From Austropuccinia psidii (lineage: Eukaryota > Basidiomycota > Pucciniomycetes > Pucciniales > Sphaerophragmiaceae): a stretch of 64,000 nucleotides of DNA. The stretch lies in the NCBI GenBank assembly GCA_023105745.1, contig JALGQZ010000009.1, positions 47,521,967 through 47,585,966 of the forward strand, read 5' to 3'. This document shows, piece by piece, positions 22,501-36,176 of this stretch. The position numbers and the translations under genes are program-made. The notes below the pieces were generated by a model. It saw only the letters and a program-made list of their open reading frames with translations, did not search any database and was not told where the DNA came from. Position 1 is the stretch's first letter. Every line of letters begins with the position of its first letter.

Positions 22501-24640
22501 CTTATATAAATTATGTGACCAACAAACAGTTTATGAAATGACTGAAGAAAGGGTCAAGGCATATGAAGAATTGAAAAATTCACTAACAAATGCCCCATTT
22601 CTTCTAATGCCAGATTGGAAACTACCCTTCAAACTATACATTGATGCTTGTGGAGAAGGACTAGGTGCTGCACTTCACCAAACACAAATTATCAATGATA
22701 AACCAGTGGAAGGACCAATTTGTTTCATTTAAAGGCAGATAAAGCCAACAGAAGCAAGGTATGGAGCCAGCCAAATGGAATGCTTATTCTTAGTGTGGGC
22801 TTTAGAACAACTGCATTATTATTTGGATGGCACAGTATTTGATGTAATCACAGACTGTAATGCTGTGAAATCACTATTAAATATGAAGACTCCAAATAGA
22901 CATATGCTGAGATGGCAAATTGCTATCCAAGAATACAGAGGAAATATGACTATTGTTCATAAATGTGGTAATATCCATAAAAATGCAGATGGTCTTAGCA
23001 GATGGGCTCTAGAAAATACCCCTGACAATCCAGCATGGGTACCACAAGAAGAACACCATATAGAAGGAATATGTGTTACAGATATTGGCACAGAATTCTT
23101 TAACCAAGTTAAAGAAAGCTATAAGATAGACAAGAATTGCCATATCTTAAGCCAACTTCTAATAAAAGACTGCAAAGACCCATCACTTTCATCAAAACCA
23201 GATGAAACATGGAAAAAAGCATATGATGAAGGAAGATTCCACCTCCTTGATGGAATCCTCTACCATAGAACAAAACACACATGTGCTATGACCTTAACAG
23301 ATAGAACACTAATAAACACTATTTTACATGAGTGTCATGATAGTGTTGCATCTGGACATCTCTCAGAAGATAGGACACTAGAGAGGGTGAAAACCTGCTC
23401 TTGGTGGCCAAATTGGAAGAAAGATGTTGCAGAGTACTGCCAAACCTGTTACAGATGCCAAAAAGCCAACAGAGCCACAGGAAAGACATTTGGAATGATG
23501 ATCCAAATCCAAGAACCAAAATCCCCATGGGAAATAGTTCATATGGATTGGGTAACAGCATTACCTCCAGGAGGAGACAGGAGTTATAATGCATGCCTAG
23601 TGTTAGTTGACAGATACAGTAAAACTCCCATGTTCTTACCATGTCATAAAGATGACACAGCTATGGACACAGCCATAATGATATGGAATAAAGTTATTAG
23701 CCATACAGGCTTATTCCAAAATACTATAAGTGACAGATACCCAAAATTCACTTCAGCATTATGGACAAATCACCATAACTTATTTGGGACAAGACTATCA
23801 TTCTCAACAGCTTACCATCCCCAAACTGATTGCTTAGCAGAAAGAATGATACAGACCTTAGAGGACATGATCAGAAGATTCTGTGCTTATGGGCTAGAAT
23901 TCAAAGATTCTGATGGTTTTACCCATGATTGGTGTACACTAATACCAGCACTGGAACTGGCATATAAAACATCAATCCATTCTTCTACTGGAAAAACACC
24001 AGCAATGCTAGAAAAAGGTTGGAATCCAAGACTTCCTTCTGATACCCTCAAAAAGGACTTAGTGGATATACACCCAACAGCAAGCAGCTTTAAAATAATT
24101 CTTGACAAGGCAAGGCACCATGCAAACAGATGTATGCAAGATTCTTTCAAATATGCAACAGAAAGATGGGATAAAAGTCATAAGCCACCTGATTTCAAAA
24201 TAGGAGACTTGGTTCTAGTATCAACCCTTAATTTCAATAACATAAAAGTTCCAAAGAAATTGAAAGATTCCTTTGCAGGACCATTTATGATAAAAGCACT
24301 TCATGGACCCAATGCTGTGCAATTGGAACTCACAGGTGAACTAATGAACAAACACCCAACTTTCCCTGTAAGTCTAATAAAACCTTACAGCTCAAGTGAC
24401 AAGGAGTTATTCCCACTAAGAAATAAACCCCCACTTGAAATTCCCCCCTTGGAAGAAGGAGAGGAAAAGAAAATAGTAAAATTCCTTAAAGAAAGAAGGA
24501 CAAGAAACAAAAAAGAAAGGGAATACCTTGTAAGGTATAGAAATTCAACTCAAGAAGATGAATGGCTACTTGAGAAAGATATAACAAATGCTGATAAACT
24601 ACTAAGAAGGTTCAGACATGAAAGGAAGCCTGAAAAATAG
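18865..24640 (+). pseudogene. gag-pol of element C (several stops)
   Basis: It starts MTTRRGSQYSIQSDG at 18865. Stops lie near 18937, 20433, 20490, 20877, 20968, 21605 and 22730, with a frame change near 19485. Domains still seen are a coiled-coil-like Gag (19542-20100), zinc knuckle CHKCGGIGHIANNC near 20775, and protease DTGAYCTC near 21150. RT has YIDDIIVCS near 22197. RNase H has [15 protein letters not shown] near 22638. Integrase has HHCC ([10 protein letters not shown]...CQTCYRCQ) and DDE residues, with SDRYPKF where E has SDRDPKF. The C-terminal REYLVRYRN...DEWLLE is chromodomain-like. From 22775 to the end the frame is open. Confidence 0.92.
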
Positions 24641-24742
24641 AAAAGTTAGGCATTATTGAGCTTCAAGACTAACAAAGTCTATTGAAGAGGTAGGACAGTG
24701 GATGATACCCTAATTACACATATCAGATTGTGGTACAATCTA

Positions 24743-24758
24743 TTTTGGTGGTAGGGAA
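24743..24758 (+). other. Polypurine tract of element C
   Basis: TTTTGGTGGTAGGGAA lies directly before the 3' LTR. This is the expected plus-strand primer; E has GGTGGGAGGGAA at the same place. Confidence 0.7.
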
Positions 24759-26773
24759 TGTGAGCCTTTGAGATATGACCACATACCCAATAACGTCACA
24801 AGAAAGACTCAGAATAATTATACCTTTAAGATAATTATACCAAAATTACTTAGAATAATTATACATTAAAATTAATTACTTCAAAAATACAAAAATACCA
24901 TAAATTCGTACAAAAATTGGTTTAGCTTAAAAGCCAATGAGTCAAAATGTGAAATTAATTATACCATTGGATTCCCCATGGTAAAATACACATATACCAT
25001 TTTTATGGCATATCTGTAAAGTCAATATTTAATGAGTTATAAGGAATAATACTTAATAAAACCACAAATCCTTATTTATTTCAAGAACCAATGAAACAAC
25101 ATGTAAAATAAATTGTACCATTGGATTCCCCATGAAGACGCACACATAAAACAATTAATGAGCTAATTATCAAAGTGAATACTTAAGGAATTAACCTGAA
25201 TATATGCACTTTTTTGGTCAACGCATATATTCAAGGATCATAGCTAATATCTCTTAAACTATACAAGATAGAGTGATGAACCAAAAATAAAGTTACCACG
25301 TAATCGCTGTAAGAACACAGATATGAACTTTACTTTACAATTTATAAACAAGGTTAAAACCTATGATGAAATATTGATAAAAATCAACAGAGCTGTTGAC
25401 CACTTTGTTGTGAAAGTGGTCCAAACTTAAAATAGAGTACACAGTTGGACTCTACTAGTTCATTCGTGAAGAATGATGTAATTTTTATTATTAAATTCAG
25501 GGTATAACCCCCTGAAATCATGATTTGAAGTTTAAAATATTGAATTTCAACAGAAAAGATGAGTTACAAGAAAAATCATCAAGATTAGAGTTTTGATGAT
25601 GTAATGAAAAGCTCTTGGCAGCATAATAAGGTTATGTCAGGCTATCAGAATTCACTCTCTGAATTTCTGTAGCGTGTAAAACTTAAAAGGTATTAAAGAT
25701 CAAAATTTGAGCTTAAATTGAGCAGTTATGATCACCTACTGTAACCTTAAAGTAGGTTTAACAGTCATATGAGTGATAAAATTGGTGAATACTATTAGTT
25801 TATGATTAAAACTAATAAAATCCACGAATTTTGGGGTTCTTCCAAGCCTCTGATGTCATCAACGTTAGAGCTATAGTGATAACTCTAAATAATGGTGTAA
25901 TAATGATGCAATATGGTTTGATCATGATGTAATCATCTCCAAACCTTAAAATATTGATTGATTCCAGTGGATATGAACAGTACACGTCTACTAGAAGCCT
26001 TCTGGACTCTAGGAGGGAGGTATTTACTATAAATAGAGCTCTTTTTACTCTATTTTCCCCTCAGACGCATAAAAAACATTAAATCAATTCAATCAAAGGT
26101 AATTTCTTTATTCTTTATATATAAAACCATTATATTATTAAAGACCAAAGAGCACCTTGTTGTAATCATCTATTTTGACGTGATTAAATCATTTATTTAA
26201 TTGTTTTTGTTAAAAATATCTCTAAAAACTCATTTCCACGTAAAAATCAAGAATATTAGTAATTTTCTTTATTTTTTATTGTAAATACAATTTGAAAAGG
26301 TTGTATTTATATTTTTTTTGGCGTAAAATATTTCAAAATTATTATATTATGTGTTAAAAGTAAGTTATTTTCTCTTATTATAATAATTTTCTCTTTATTA
26401 TTATTTTAATAATTCATTAATTGATATAAACAGTATTTATATTAATTCATAACTTTAATATTGGTAATATTATTGTTACTAATTGTTTTTTATTAATAAA
26501 AAACAATTTTTTACGCCTTTATTATTTTTTTGTAACAATAATAAAGTGCTTTTAAATATATTAATTATTTTATATTAATATATTTATATTAATATATCTA
26601 TTTTATTATATTATATTTTAATAATAATATCATTATTTTTACACCATAATTATAATAATTCTTTATTATTATAATTATTTTTTATCTTATTTATTTCATT
26701 TATAAGGACATTCATAGTACAATAAGTAAAGTATTAGTAATTTTTACTTATTGTTTCATAGTCAAACCATACA
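24759..26773 (+). repeat. 3' LTR of element C
   Basis: It is 2015 bp and pairs with 16135-18146. It ends CAAACCATACA, one base off the 5' copy, and is followed by the GTGAT duplication. The TATA box is at 26028-26037. Confidence 0.94.
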
Positions 26774-27398
26774 GTGATGAAAGATGCTTTCATTTACTTA
26801 TGGGGTGGCTCAAGCGGTAAAAATGATTATAACAGTTACAAACAATGATTTGAATGATTCTTTAACATTGTTGAAAGGTCTAAAATGATATAAAAGGTGT
26901 GGTTTCAATCTCTTATTTATTGGTTTAACAGTGTTTAAACTAATTATAAAAGGAAAAGATTCTAACATGAAGAGAAAAGTGGTGCAAAGAAGACATTCTT
27001 TTATAGCCATCAATTTTCTTGCTCCAAACGTAAAACTCACTCTTTTCAGTTGTGAAAAACACTCTGAAAACAGAAAATCCAATTATGGCCTCATTGAACC
27101 CTGTTTTAGGCCAAAAAGGGCTTGTCTTAGCCATTTTACACCCTTAAATCAGCCATTACTATAGTAATACCTGGTCTAGAGCCTTGAAAACAGGTCAGAA
27201 TGTGTTTAAGAGACGTAGACACCAGTTAAAACTGTTTTTACTAAGATGTTTGTAACTTAAGGGTAGTTTTACCCTCTTGGCAACAGTTAAAACTGCCCAG
27301 GTTGGTATCAAAACCCCATCATCAATTGAGTCACAGACCCTGTGACTCAATTCCAGGCCAAAAGTGATGAGGTTTTGCGTGGAGTTTGACATCCCATG
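26774..27398 (-). repeat. 5' LTR of element B, part 2
   Basis: It begins with the duplicated GTGAT and continues the B LTR where 16134 stopped, matching 5790-6430 of the other B LTR. It includes the minus-strand TATA context near 27001 (TTTTATAGCC). It ends with CCATG at 27394-27398, the left target duplication of D. Confidence 0.9.
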
Positions 27399-28062
27399 TG
27401 TGAGCCTTAGAGGTAATTTCATATACCCAAAAGACCACAAAAATAAAAAATAACATATTAATATAAATAAAATAAATTTATTTATATTATTAAAATAAAA
27501 ATCAAAATATAAATATAAAATTATATTAAAAATAAAAAATTAATTATAATTTAAAAAATAAAAAATACATTAAATTTTGTAAATATAAAATTACATTTAT
27601 ACTTGAAAAAATTAAGTAAAAATGACACTTTAACAAAATTGTGAAAAAATAAATAAATTTGGAAAAAAGTTAAATAAAATTTATTATAACTTTTTATCCT
27701 ATAAATAAACATATAAAATTTATTTCACCATTGGATTCCTCATAAAAAATCAGGTGGGGTCACCTCTGAGTGAAATTCTTGTAACTCAACTCTAAATAAG
27801 CTTAAATTAAGTTTTTAGTATTTTCAATACAAAAGTTGAAAATCCTCAAAACCTTAATTTAATTCACACCACATGTGGTGTTAACCATCAATTTTTGTGT
27901 TAAAATTGAGGTGTTGTGTTTAGTTTAGAAGTTATGAGGAATTGAAGTATTTTCAATTGAATTCAATTAAAATGTCAAAATGTGCGCGTGTATTACATAA
28001 GTGAACTTTGATTTACATATGAGGTGTCAATTATTACTGTATTGTACTGTACAATTGAATTG
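27399..28062 (+). repeat. 5' LTR of element D, part 1
   Basis: It starts TGTGAGCCTTAGAGG and matches 50860-51523 with about four differences. It ends at AATTG (28058-28062), duplicated at 43283-43287 by insertion of copia element F. Confidence 0.95.
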
Positions 28063-28402
28063 TGTTAAGATTGTGCCAGATGCAGCGAAGCTCGCTCGCC
28101 GGTCAGTTCCAATTCCGTCACCTCCAATTGATGAGAGGTCAGGGAGATATTAATTACCTGTTAAGATTGTGCCAGATGCAGCGAAGCTCGCTCGCTGGTC
28201 AGTTCCAATTCCGTCACCTCCAAGTAATGAGAGGTGAGGAAAAGGAGTTGGGTCTGGACCTCGAGCGGCTTTTAAAGTACAACTAGACAACTGCGGCGTA
28301 TCATACGCGCGCAGCGTGATCATCTATTTACATGAGACAGTTTTTTTTTTTTTCTATAAGCATATTTAGGCACCGCGTACGCGCGGTGTCTAAATCTCTA
28401 CA
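28063..28402 (-). repeat. 3' LTR of element F with internal 96-bp duplication
   Basis: The outer 96 bp (28063-28158), beginning TGTTAAGATTGTGCCAGATG, are repeated almost exactly from 28159 for about 80 bp. The 5' LTR has the same duplication. GCGTAT-C-ATACGC is a short perfect palindrome. A longer hairpin lies at 28365-28394 (arms TTTAG/CACCGCG and CGCGGTG/CTAAA, loop TACG), next to a T-run. The LTR is short for this window. Confidence 0.92.
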
Positions 28403-28403
28403 C

Positions 28404-30325
28404 TGTAAGATGTGACTATGAAACTGATGATAATATTAATATTAATCAACAGTACTATGTCTGTTCTTATGAAATATAATAATAAAATATTATTATAACC
28501 ACAATTAAATAATTAAAAATTATTTCTTTCACGTGTTAAGCACTACTAGTGATTTTAACAGTGAGCAAGTAATTGTCTACAAGAATCAATTACAAGAAGA
28601 ATTTAATAATAAAAACTTCTTTATTAAAATAATAAAATTATTTTAATATATAATTATCTTTTGCAAGAATAATTATAAAGATAATTCTTGAAGAAAACTA
28701 TTACTAGAGAAAAACTTTAAGAATTAAGAATAAATGACTCACTAATACTCCAAAGAACTTATTGATAGAGATAAGTAGAGAAATTTGACGTAGAATTGTG
28801 GATTTAAGGGATCAAAATGAATTTATAAAGGTATTACAACAATATATAGTTGATTTCTATGATTTCACGTCTTTCTGATTGATTCTGAAAGAATAAAACA
28901 CTTAAGAAAAGTTTTAACTAATACTTACTTGTTGGTAATATTGATATAAATGATTTAATAAGATGATGATACGGAAAAAACAGCAAGAATAGGCTTCTTT
29001 TAAGTCAACAACAGCTCACAGAGGCGTGCCATGGAGCAAACTGAAAAACCAGTGAGTGAGAAAACAATACACCCTTCTGGATTAATCATTGCATCATCTG
29101 TTGTCACGTAAGATTATCATAATTACTTAATTGATGCTTTTACGTGACTACCAACCCCAATATGGTTAAGAATAAAAGGAGTAACATCTGTAAATCTTCT
29201 TTTATTCTAAAATAATCATTGATTTCTCAAAGTTATCAATGTTATTGCCAATTTCATCACAGGTTGTAATTACTGTGAATTTTTGAAGATTCAGTATTTC
29301 ACGTAGAATGGTCAAAAATGGACTGTAAGTAAAACTTTTAATTTTACTAGTAAAACCATAATTCTTTTTGGTTTTATCATAGATAATACAGTTCTCCATT
29401 GGTCCTGAAAGTTTCAGAAGGATTCATTAAGAATTGTATTTTTAATGAATTTTTGAAGTTTTTACCTTATTTCTACGTAGAATTGCAAATAGCAGTATTT
29501 TGCTGGTTGCTATGAGGTAAATCAATGAATATGGATCCCAAAAGGGTTTAATTACTCTTTTAGGGTCTATTCATGGAAAGTCATCAAGAATTGACGTGGT
29601 TACAGGAGTCTAAGTAGCTTATTACCTCCTTGGCACGTCAAAATAGCAGGTTATTTGCTATTTTTCTTATGATTACAGTAGGTGTAACTTGGTAACCAAG
29701 TTCCCAAAGAGTTTTAGTTTACCAATTGGGCCAAGATGAGCCATGGATCCATGCTCTGGAGCTATCCACGCCTCTGAGGCCTCAGAAGTTGGGTACCCTG
29801 GCTCTCTTTGATGTCTTTTGTCCCCCTTGCCTAATTTTTACGTCAAAATAGTAATTTAAGCTTAAAGTGAGATATCCACTATGGGTGTACCAAAAGTCCA
29901 TGTAAGAATACCATGATATTAAGTGCTCAAAACATGCATAACACTATTCTTAGTGTATATGTAACATGGGATTTCTCACTTTCCCATTATTTTGGCTAAA
30001 AATCAAGAAAAACAAAAATTTTCACTGATCTTTTATGTGGTATTAATGATGTGGTATTGAAGTATTTTCCATTTTACCACCTCAAATACTTAAATTGAGC
30101 TTATTCACTCTATGGAGCTACCCTAGGTGAATTTTTGTGTAGAATCCAAATCTGGTCTTAAATCCATGGATTTACTTACTCAATAAAAAGTTATTCATCT
30201 TTTCTGAAATTGAAAATGATGAATTTTGGATATATGCATGACTTATGAGTTTTGCATAATTCAAAATTTCTTTTTAAGATAATTGTGGCCTATTTGGGTA
30301 TGTAAAATATACCTCAAGGCTCACA
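28404..30325 (-). repeat. 3' LTR of element E
   Basis: It is 1922 bp, reading on the plus strand from TGTAAGATGTGACTATG to AAGGCTCACA. It carries the 65-codon open frame at 29202-29399. A weak TATA-like ACTTAAAAGAAG (minus strand) lies near 29000. Confidence 0.95.
29202..29399 (-). CDS. 65-codon open frame inside the E LTR (3' copy)
   Basis: MENCIIYDKTKKNYG ... NFEKSMIILE, with one residue (K/T) different from the 5' LTR copy at 37565-37762. It runs in LTR sense direction and no family is recognised. Coding status is doubtful because two LTRs of one young element are expected to be alike; only the J copy gives some independent support. Confidence 0.22.
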   Translation of the reverse strand: MENCIIYDKTKKNYGFTSKIKSFTYSPFLTILREILNLQKFTVITTCDEIGNNIDNFEKSMIILE

Positions 30326-30337
30326 TTCCCTCCCACC
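30326..30337 (-). other. Polypurine tract of element E
   Basis: On the minus strand it reads GGTGGGAGGGAA immediately before the 3' LTR. The 130 bp from here to the pol stop hold nothing else I can name. Confidence 0.7.
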
Positions 30338-30467
30338 AAAAAATAAAATTGTACTACAATTTTATTAGTGATAAAAAGAATAAGGCCCCAAAAGGGGGTT
30401 AATGTCCACTGTCCAACCTCTTCACATTACTCAGATCAAGTAATTTAAAGCACATTTATAGACATAT

Positions 30468-33400
30468 TCAGGCTTGTGGCCTTCTTTCATGTCTAAATCT
30501 TCTTAAGAGTTTATCTGAGTCAGGTATTTCTGATTCTGCCATCCATTCATCTTCATGCACTGGATTTCTATATCTGACAAGATATTCTCTTTGATTTTTA
30601 CCCCTAAGTCTCCTTTCTTTAATGACTTTCTTTATCTTTATGTCTTCATTCTGTTCCACAGGGGGCACAGTTAAAGGAGTTGGGTTCCTTAAAGGAAACA
30701 ATTCTTTGTCAGCTGGTTGATAAGGTTTTATCAAGCTGACTGGAAATGTGGGGTGTTTATTTTCCAATTCACCACTCAATTCCACTTGAACTGCATTAGT
30801 TCCATGTAAGGCAACAATAACAAAAGGTCCTACATAAGAATCTTTAAGTTTCTTTGGGCCTTTGATATTATTAAAATTCAAGGTTGAAACTAGAACTAAG
30901 TCCCCTACTTTGAAGTCCAGTACTTTATGACTCTTGTCCCACTTCTGTTTTGCATAATCAAAAGCATCATCCATACTTTGTTTTGCATGGTATTTTACTT
31001 TATCAAGCATTAATTTGAAGCTGGAAGCTGTAGGATGAATGTCAATCAAGTCTTTCCTCAGTGTGTCTGCTGGGAGTCTTGGATTCCATCCTTTTTCTAA
31101 CATAGCAGGAGTTTGTCCTGTGGAAGAATGGACTGATGTCTTGTATGCCAATTCTAATGCAGGTATCAGAGTGCACCAGTCATGGGTAAAGCCATCTGAG
31201 TCTTTAAATTCTAATCCATAAGCACAAAATCTCCTGATCATGTCTTCTAAAGTTTGAATCATCCTCTCTGCTAGCCCATCTGTTTGAGGGTGATATGCTG
31301 TAGAGAATGATAACTTAGTCCCAAACAATCTATGAAGATTGGTCCAGAGTGCAGATGTGAACTTGGGGTCTCTGTCACTTATGATATTCTTAAATAACCC
31401 TGTATGAGAAATAACTCTACTCCATAAAAGAAGAGCTGTATCCATAGCAGTGTCATCTTTATGACATGGTAAGAATATGGGAGTTTTGCTATATCTGTCT
31501 ACAATGACTAAACAAGCATTATAACTTTTGTCACCACTTGGAGGAAGTGCTGTGACCCAATCCATGTGAACAACTTCCCAAGGGGATTTTGGTTCTTGAA
31601 TATGGATCATCAATCCAAATTTCTTGCCTGTACTCCTGTTTGCCTTTTGGCATCTATCACAGGTATGGCAATATTCAATGGTTTCTTTTCTCCAAGATGG
31701 CCACCATGCACAGTTCTTCACCTTTTCAAGTGTTCTGTCTTCTGATAGGTGTCCAGAGTAAATGCTATCATGGCATTCATGAAGAATGGTATTGATGAGC
31801 AACCTACTACATAGTGTCATTACACAAGAATGTTTTGTTCTATGGTAAATAATTCCATCAAACAAGTGAAATCTTCCTTCAGAATAGGAATTTTTCCAAA
31901 CTTCATCTAGTGTATTAACCAAAGATGTGTCTTTGCAGTCTTTATCCAATAAAGAAGTCAAGATATGGCAATTCTTGTCTTGTTTATAAGACTCTCTGAC
32001 CTCTTCAAAGAATTCAGTCCCAATATCAGTTATGTTAATCCCTTCACTTGGAATCTGTGGTTCAGCTTCCAAAGGTACATAAGCTGGGTTATCAGGGGTG
32101 TTGGCTAAAGCCCATCTACTAAGTCCATCAGCATTTTTGTGAATGTTTCCTGCTTTATGAACTATAGTCATGTTTCCTCTATATTCTTGAATGGCTATTT
32201 GCCATCTCAACATATGTCTGTTGGGAGTTTTCATGTTAAGAAGTGATTTCACGGCATTAAAGTCAGTTATCACTTCAAAAACACTGCCATCAAGGTAATA
32301 GTGTAATTTCTCAAGTGCCCATACCAAACATAAGCACTCCATTTGGCTTGCACCATATCTGGCTTCTGTTGGTTTGATTTGTCTTGAGATATAACAAACT
32401 GGTCCTTCTGTAGGTTTGTCATCAATAATTTGGACTTGGTGTAGGGCTGCCCCTAATCCATCTCCACATGCATCAATGTACAATTTAAAAGGAATATTCC
32501 AGTCAGGCATGAGGAGTAAAGGTGCTTCTGTAAGGGCTTTCTTTATCTTCTCATAAGCTTTAATTCTTTCCTGTGTCATCTCAAATACAGTCTGTTGATC
32601 ACAGATTCTGTAGAGTGACTTGGCTAGAATTGCAAAATCTTTCAAGTGTTGCCTATAGTAACTAGCAAATCCAAGAAAAGACATCATTTCTTTTTTATTC
32701 TGGGGTATTGGCTTAAGTAACACTGCTGCTACTTTATTCTTGTCAATACCCAAGCTCAAACCAGAAACAACATGTCCTAATGCTTTGAGTTCTTCAAAAC
32801 CAAAATTGCATTTCTTAAGTGAAATTTTCATGTTCACTTCTGCAACTTTATGAAGTACTCTTGCAAGTCTTTCAAGGTGCAAAGACCATGAGTCAGAACA
32901 TATAATAATATCATCAATATAAATGATAAGCCATCCTTCAGACAATTCTGTGGGGAAGATGGTATTCATCATTCTTTGATAATGAGATGGAGCATTTTTA
33001 ATGCCAAATGGCATTCTAAGATACTCAAAAATACCACAGTGAGTGATGATTCTAAGTAATTTCCTAGCTTTAGGCGTCAAAACATTTTGATGGAAGCCTT
33101 TTAATGCATCCATTGATGTTATATACTTGGCTTTAGACAATTGAGTCAAGGTTTCTTGGATTCTAGGGATTGGATACCTATCTGGAACTGTGTAGGTATT
33201 CAAAGCTCTAAAATCTCCAACCATTCTTGACTTTTCATTATGCCATGCAATAATAACAGGTGTTGTCACTTCAACTTCTTCATTATGGCCTACTTTCCTT
33301 AGCACACCAAGTTGGATCAACTCTTGGATATGTTTTTCCAAGGCCTCTCTAGCTCTGGGACTGGCTGGATAAGCTGGTCTTCTAAGTACTGGAGGATATG

Positions 33401-36176
33401 GTCTATCAATATTAAGAGTAATATCAATTTCATGTCCCCTTATAGCGCCTAATGGTTCATTATCAGATGCAAATGCATTATTGTATGTATAACAAACATC
33501 AATAAGTTCATTCCTCATCTTTGGTGATAATGATGGATTAATTTGTGCTTCAACAAGTTGTTTAGACACAAATTCATCTTTGTAAGTATCTTTGACAGAA
33601 GATACTACAGATATCTGTTTTGGCATATTGGAGAAAGCAAATTTTTGCCTTTTGTTATCTCCAATTGTGAAATATCTGTCTTTATGGTTATTTATATCAA
33701 TACCATAAATATTTAAGTAATCATTTCCAAGAATGATGTGCTGAGATGTGCAATTATCCATTACTACAATCTCAGTCTTCATTCTTACACTTCCTGCTGG
33801 ATGTGGGAATACAATATTAGTGTCCAATATGCCCAAGGGGTACATATTGTTACTGGCACTACTGAATTGTACACCTTCTATTGGTAATAGATGGTTTTTC
33901 CATTCAGGAAGTATAATTTGGAGATAATCTTTGCCAACACAAGTGCAAAATGCCCCTGTATCCAAATTTACTTTGGCTTCAATATCACTCATCAGAACTG
34001 ATGTGATACAGGATGCTCCAGCAGTATAACCCTTTCCTCTAGCAGGTTTTGTTTTACACATTCTGGCATCTTGGATATTGATCAGGTTGCAGCAATCCTC
34101 ACTGTACTGTGGTAAGTGGGTATGGACTTCTGTGACCTCAAAGAAAGCTGAAATGTTTTCAATGGGATAGTCCTCCACTGGTGTATCTTCAGAGACTGCA
34201 GAATATTGATCAGACTCTTCTCTCTCCTCAGTACACTGGATTTCTTCAATGACTTGAACTTCATTAATTTTTGTCTTCTTAGGGCAAGTGTTGGCTAAAT
34301 GTGAAGTACTTCCACATTTATGACACTTCAAGACAGGTCTCTCTGGTCTTCTTTCTTCTCTAGGAATCTTTGAGACCATTTTGGACTCTATTGGGTTTTT
34401 AACCCAAGTTTTACCAATTCTTGTCCTGGTAATGATATCTTCCATAGCATTAATGTAGTCCTCTGTTGAACAGGGTTCCACACATCTGCTTTTGATAGCA
34501 TGTTCCAGTTCTCCTCCACACTTTCTTAATATTTTCATATTAATCATAGTGTCAGACATATCTGGGTGTAAAGCAGATAATCTGTCTTTCTGTTTGAAGA
34601 ACCAAGTAAGTGGTTTGTCTTTTTCTGAGTTAAAAATGGCACTTTCAAAAGCATTCTCCATTTTAAACCTCCAAGAATTATTGGCCCATTTTGTAATCAC
34701 TTCAGATTTCCACCAAGACCAGTCATGTCTCCCATGATCTATTCTCATCTTGTAATACCATTTCTTTGCAGTCTTGGTAAACAAACAATGTAATTTTCCT
34801 ACTATGATTTCATCAGGTATATTAAAGTCTTCTTGCAACATATCAATAGTCCTGATGAATTCAATATGGTTGTATTCTCCTTCACCAGAGAATGTTGGCC
34901 ATTCTTCTAATTTAGGAATATCCTTTGCAGAAATAACATTTTCTCCTAAGAATGGAGTCAAACTTTCTTTGACAGAAAGTTTTTCTTCAGTCAAAGGTGT
35001 AGAATGTCTTGGCATATGTGGTTCATGATTCTTATGAATTTGCTCCACACTTGCAATTATTTCATTCTTCAATTTATGCCTCTCACTGTCACTTTTTGCT
35101 AAATGCATAGCAAATTGATTGGTGTTCTTAACTATTTGTAAGACATGGTCTTCAAGAGTTTTAAGTCTATCATTTACTTTAAAAATGGAAAGATCCTCTG
35201 TGTCATTATTTTGACATTGGTTCTCAATTCTGTCACAAGCATTACTAATTGACTCAAGGGTGACAGTTGTCAATTTATGCCATTCAGAATGTTGCTTGTC
35301 ACTTTTCTTTAAATCATTGATGTCTAATGTAATTTGCTTTAACTTTGCCTCAAGTTTGCCAATTTCTACACTAATACTTCTATGTACATCATTTATTTGC
35401 ATGGAAAAGTCCTGTTCATCCTTTCCTGCTCCTTGGCTGTGAATTCCATAAGAGTTCTGGCCATATTGAAGACACTGTCCACGGCTGAAGGCTCCAATCT
35501 GGGAATCCTGTACCCTTGTGGGTAAGGTCTGTGCCAATTGGCTTTGCCTTTGCCCTTGCCTTGATGGTTCTTGGGACCTCTCTGTTTCTTTTGAGGTCCT
35601 TTGGGCTTGTCCTTGGATGCTTCTGGAGCTGGTTTGGAGCTGGTAGATGCCACTGGTGCCTCTGTCTTCAAAGTTGGAGTCATTTCCAACTCTTTCTTCT
35701 GGTCTATGGATAAAAGACTCTGGTTCTTCAACCAATTCTTTATCTTTTTGACCTTGTCTTTGCAAGACAGGGGGCTCCAACCTCCTAAGAGTTCTATGGT
35801 CTTCTCCTGACCCAGAAAGCTCTTGATGTGTAAGTAGGAGTTCATGGCCCCCTGCCAAAGGCTTGGGCAGATTTCCCACTCCTCTTCTTTGGCTGCTCTG
35901 AACCAATTTTTGTACTGGCTCTGATATATTTCTATTGCTGCCACTTGAAAATGGTTCAGCCCTGGAAATATTATCATAAATTAGTTCAGGCTCAGAATTT
36001 ACGTCAAAATCTGTTGGTACAGACCTTGGGGAATGGGGGGCAACTCTGGCATCCTCCAGATGTGTCTTTCTTGTGGAAGATTTGGTACTTCTGGATTTGG
36101 TCTTGCCTCTTCCTTGTCCACATCCATCTGGTTGGACTGAATAGTTGCTTCCATTTCTGGTATGCACCATTTTCAT
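30468..36176 (-). CDS. Gag-Pol polyprotein of element E (intact, 1902 aa)
   Basis: This is a single frame with no Gag stop. The order is a Ser/Gln/Arg-rich N-terminus (overlapping ORF-X, residues 1-260), coiled-coil-like Gag, and Gag core ([16 protein letters not shown] near 430). Zinc knuckle [14 protein letters not shown] is near 616 and protease DTGAFCTC near 738. RT follows, with [13 protein letters not shown] near 1084 and [11 protein letters not shown] before it. RNase H has [15 protein letters not shown] near 1232. Integrase HHCC ([10 protein letters not shown]...CHTCDRCQ) is near 1465. DDE residues are in [14 protein letters not shown] and LAERMIQT (about 1534, 1600, 1634). A chromodomain-like C-terminus (REYLVRYRN) suggests chromatin-targeted integration. 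I chose the ATG at 36176; [11 protein letters not shown], starting two codons later, resembles the start of D Gag. Confidence 0.96.
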   Translation of the reverse strand: MKMVHTRNGSNYSVQPDGCGQGRGKTKSRSTKSSTRKTHLEDARVAPHSPRSVPTDFDVNSEPELIYDNISRAEPFSSGSNRNISEPVQKLVQSSQRRGVGNLPKPLAGGHELLLTHQELSGSGEDHRTLRRLEPPVLQRQGQKDKELVEEPESFIHRPEERVGNDSNFEDRGTSGIYQLQTSSRSIQGQAQRTSKETERSQEPSRQGQRQSQLAQTLPTRVQDSQIGAFSRGQCLQYGQNSYGIHSQGAGKDEQDFSMQINDVHRSISVEIGKLEAKLKQITLDINDLKKSDKQHSEWHKLTTVTLESISNACDRIENQCQNNDTEDLSIFKVNDRLKTLEDHVLQIVKNTNQFAMHLAKSDSERHKLKNEIIASVEQIHKNHEPHMPRHSTPLTEEKLSVKESLTPFLGENVISAKDIPKLEEWPTFSGEGEYNHIEFIRTIDMLQEDFNIPDEIIVGKLHCLFTKTAKKWYYKMRIDHGRHDWSWWKSEVITKWANNSWRFKMENAFESAIFNSEKDKPLTWFFKQKDRLSALHPDMSDTMINMKILRKCGGELEHAIKSRCVEPCSTEDYINAMEDIITRTRIGKTWVKNPIESKMVSKIPREERRPERPVLKCHKCGSTSHLANTCPKKTKINEVQVIEEIQCTEEREESDQYSAVSEDTPVEDYPIENISAFFEVTEVHTHLPQYSEDCCNLINIQDARMCKTKPARGKGYTAGASCITSVLMSDIEAKVNLDTGAFCTCVGKDYLQIILPEWKNHLLPIEGVQFSSASNNMYPLGILDTNIVFPHPAGSVRMKTEIVVMDNCTSQHIILGNDYLNIYGIDINNHKDRYFTIGDNKRQKFAFSNMPKQISVVSSVKDTYKDEFVSKQLVEAQINPSLSPKMRNELIDVCYTYNNAFASDNEPLGAIRGHEIDITLNIDRPYPPVLRRPAYPASPRAREALEKHIQELIQLGVLRKVGHNEEVEVTTPVIIAWHNEKSRMVGDFRALNTYTVPDRYPIPRIQETLTQLSKAKYITSMDALKGFHQNVLTPKARKLLRIITHCGIFEYLRMPFGIKNAPSHYQRMMNTIFPTELSEGWLIIYIDDIIICSDSWSLHLERLARVLHKVAEVNMKISLKKCNFGFEELKALGHVVSGLSLGIDKNKVAAVLLKPIPQNKKEMMSFLGFASYYRQHLKDFAILAKSLYRICDQQTVFEMTQERIKAYEKIKKALTEAPLLLMPDWNIPFKLYIDACGDGLGAALHQVQIIDDKPTEGPVCYISRQIKPTEARYGASQMECLCLVWALEKLHYYLDGSVFEVITDFNAVKSLLNMKTPNRHMLRWQIAIQEYRGNMTIVHKAGNIHKNADGLSRWALANTPDNPAYVPLEAEPQIPSEGINITDIGTEFFEEVRESYKQDKNCHILTSLLDKDCKDTSLVNTLDEVWKNSYSEGRFHLFDGIIYHRTKHSCVMTLCSRLLINTILHECHDSIYSGHLSEDRTLEKVKNCAWWPSWRKETIEYCHTCDRCQKANRSTGKKFGLMIHIQEPKSPWEVVHMDWVTALPPSGDKSYNACLVIVDRYSKTPIFLPCHKDDTAMDTALLLWSRVISHTGLFKNIISDRDPKFTSALWTNLHRLFGTKLSFSTAYHPQTDGLAERMIQTLEDMIRRFCAYGLEFKDSDGFTHDWCTLIPALELAYKTSVHSSTGQTPAMLEKGWNPRLPADTLRKDLIDIHPTASSFKLMLDKVKYHAKQSMDDAFDYAKQKWDKSHKVLDFKVGDLVLVSTLNFNNIKGPKKLKDSYVGPFVIVALHGTNAVQVELSGELENKHPTFPVSLIKPYQPADKELFPLRNPTPLTVPPVEQNEDIKIKKVIKERRLRGKNQREYLVRYRNPVHEDEWMAESEIPDSDKLLRRFRHERRPQA

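Larger units (their letters stand above)
16135..26773 (+). mobile_element. Element C: Ty3/gypsy retrotransposon with both LTRs
   Basis: C has LTRs at 16135-18146 and 24759-26773, a broken gag-pol between them, a polypurine tract, and a perfect target duplication GTGAT (16130-16134 and 26774-26778). The LTRs differ at scattered sites and a few indels, so C is older than D or E. The encoded proteins are closer to E than to D (DTG protease, similar Gag core). It is inserted in the 5' LTR of B. Confidence 0.95.

Noticed and set aside
24641..24742. Possible extra gene between pol of C and its 3' LTR
   Set aside because: It is only about 100 bp of non-coding sequence leading to the polypurine tract.
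28062..28286. Open frame with repeated LCQMQRSSLAGQFQF in the F LTR, also at 42881-43168
   Set aside because: The repeat comes from the 96-bp DNA duplication; the frame is antisense to F and has no support.
30468..36176. Host gene capture in E
   Set aside because: All domains belong to the gypsy polyprotein; no extra domain seen except ORF-X, which is shared by the related elements.
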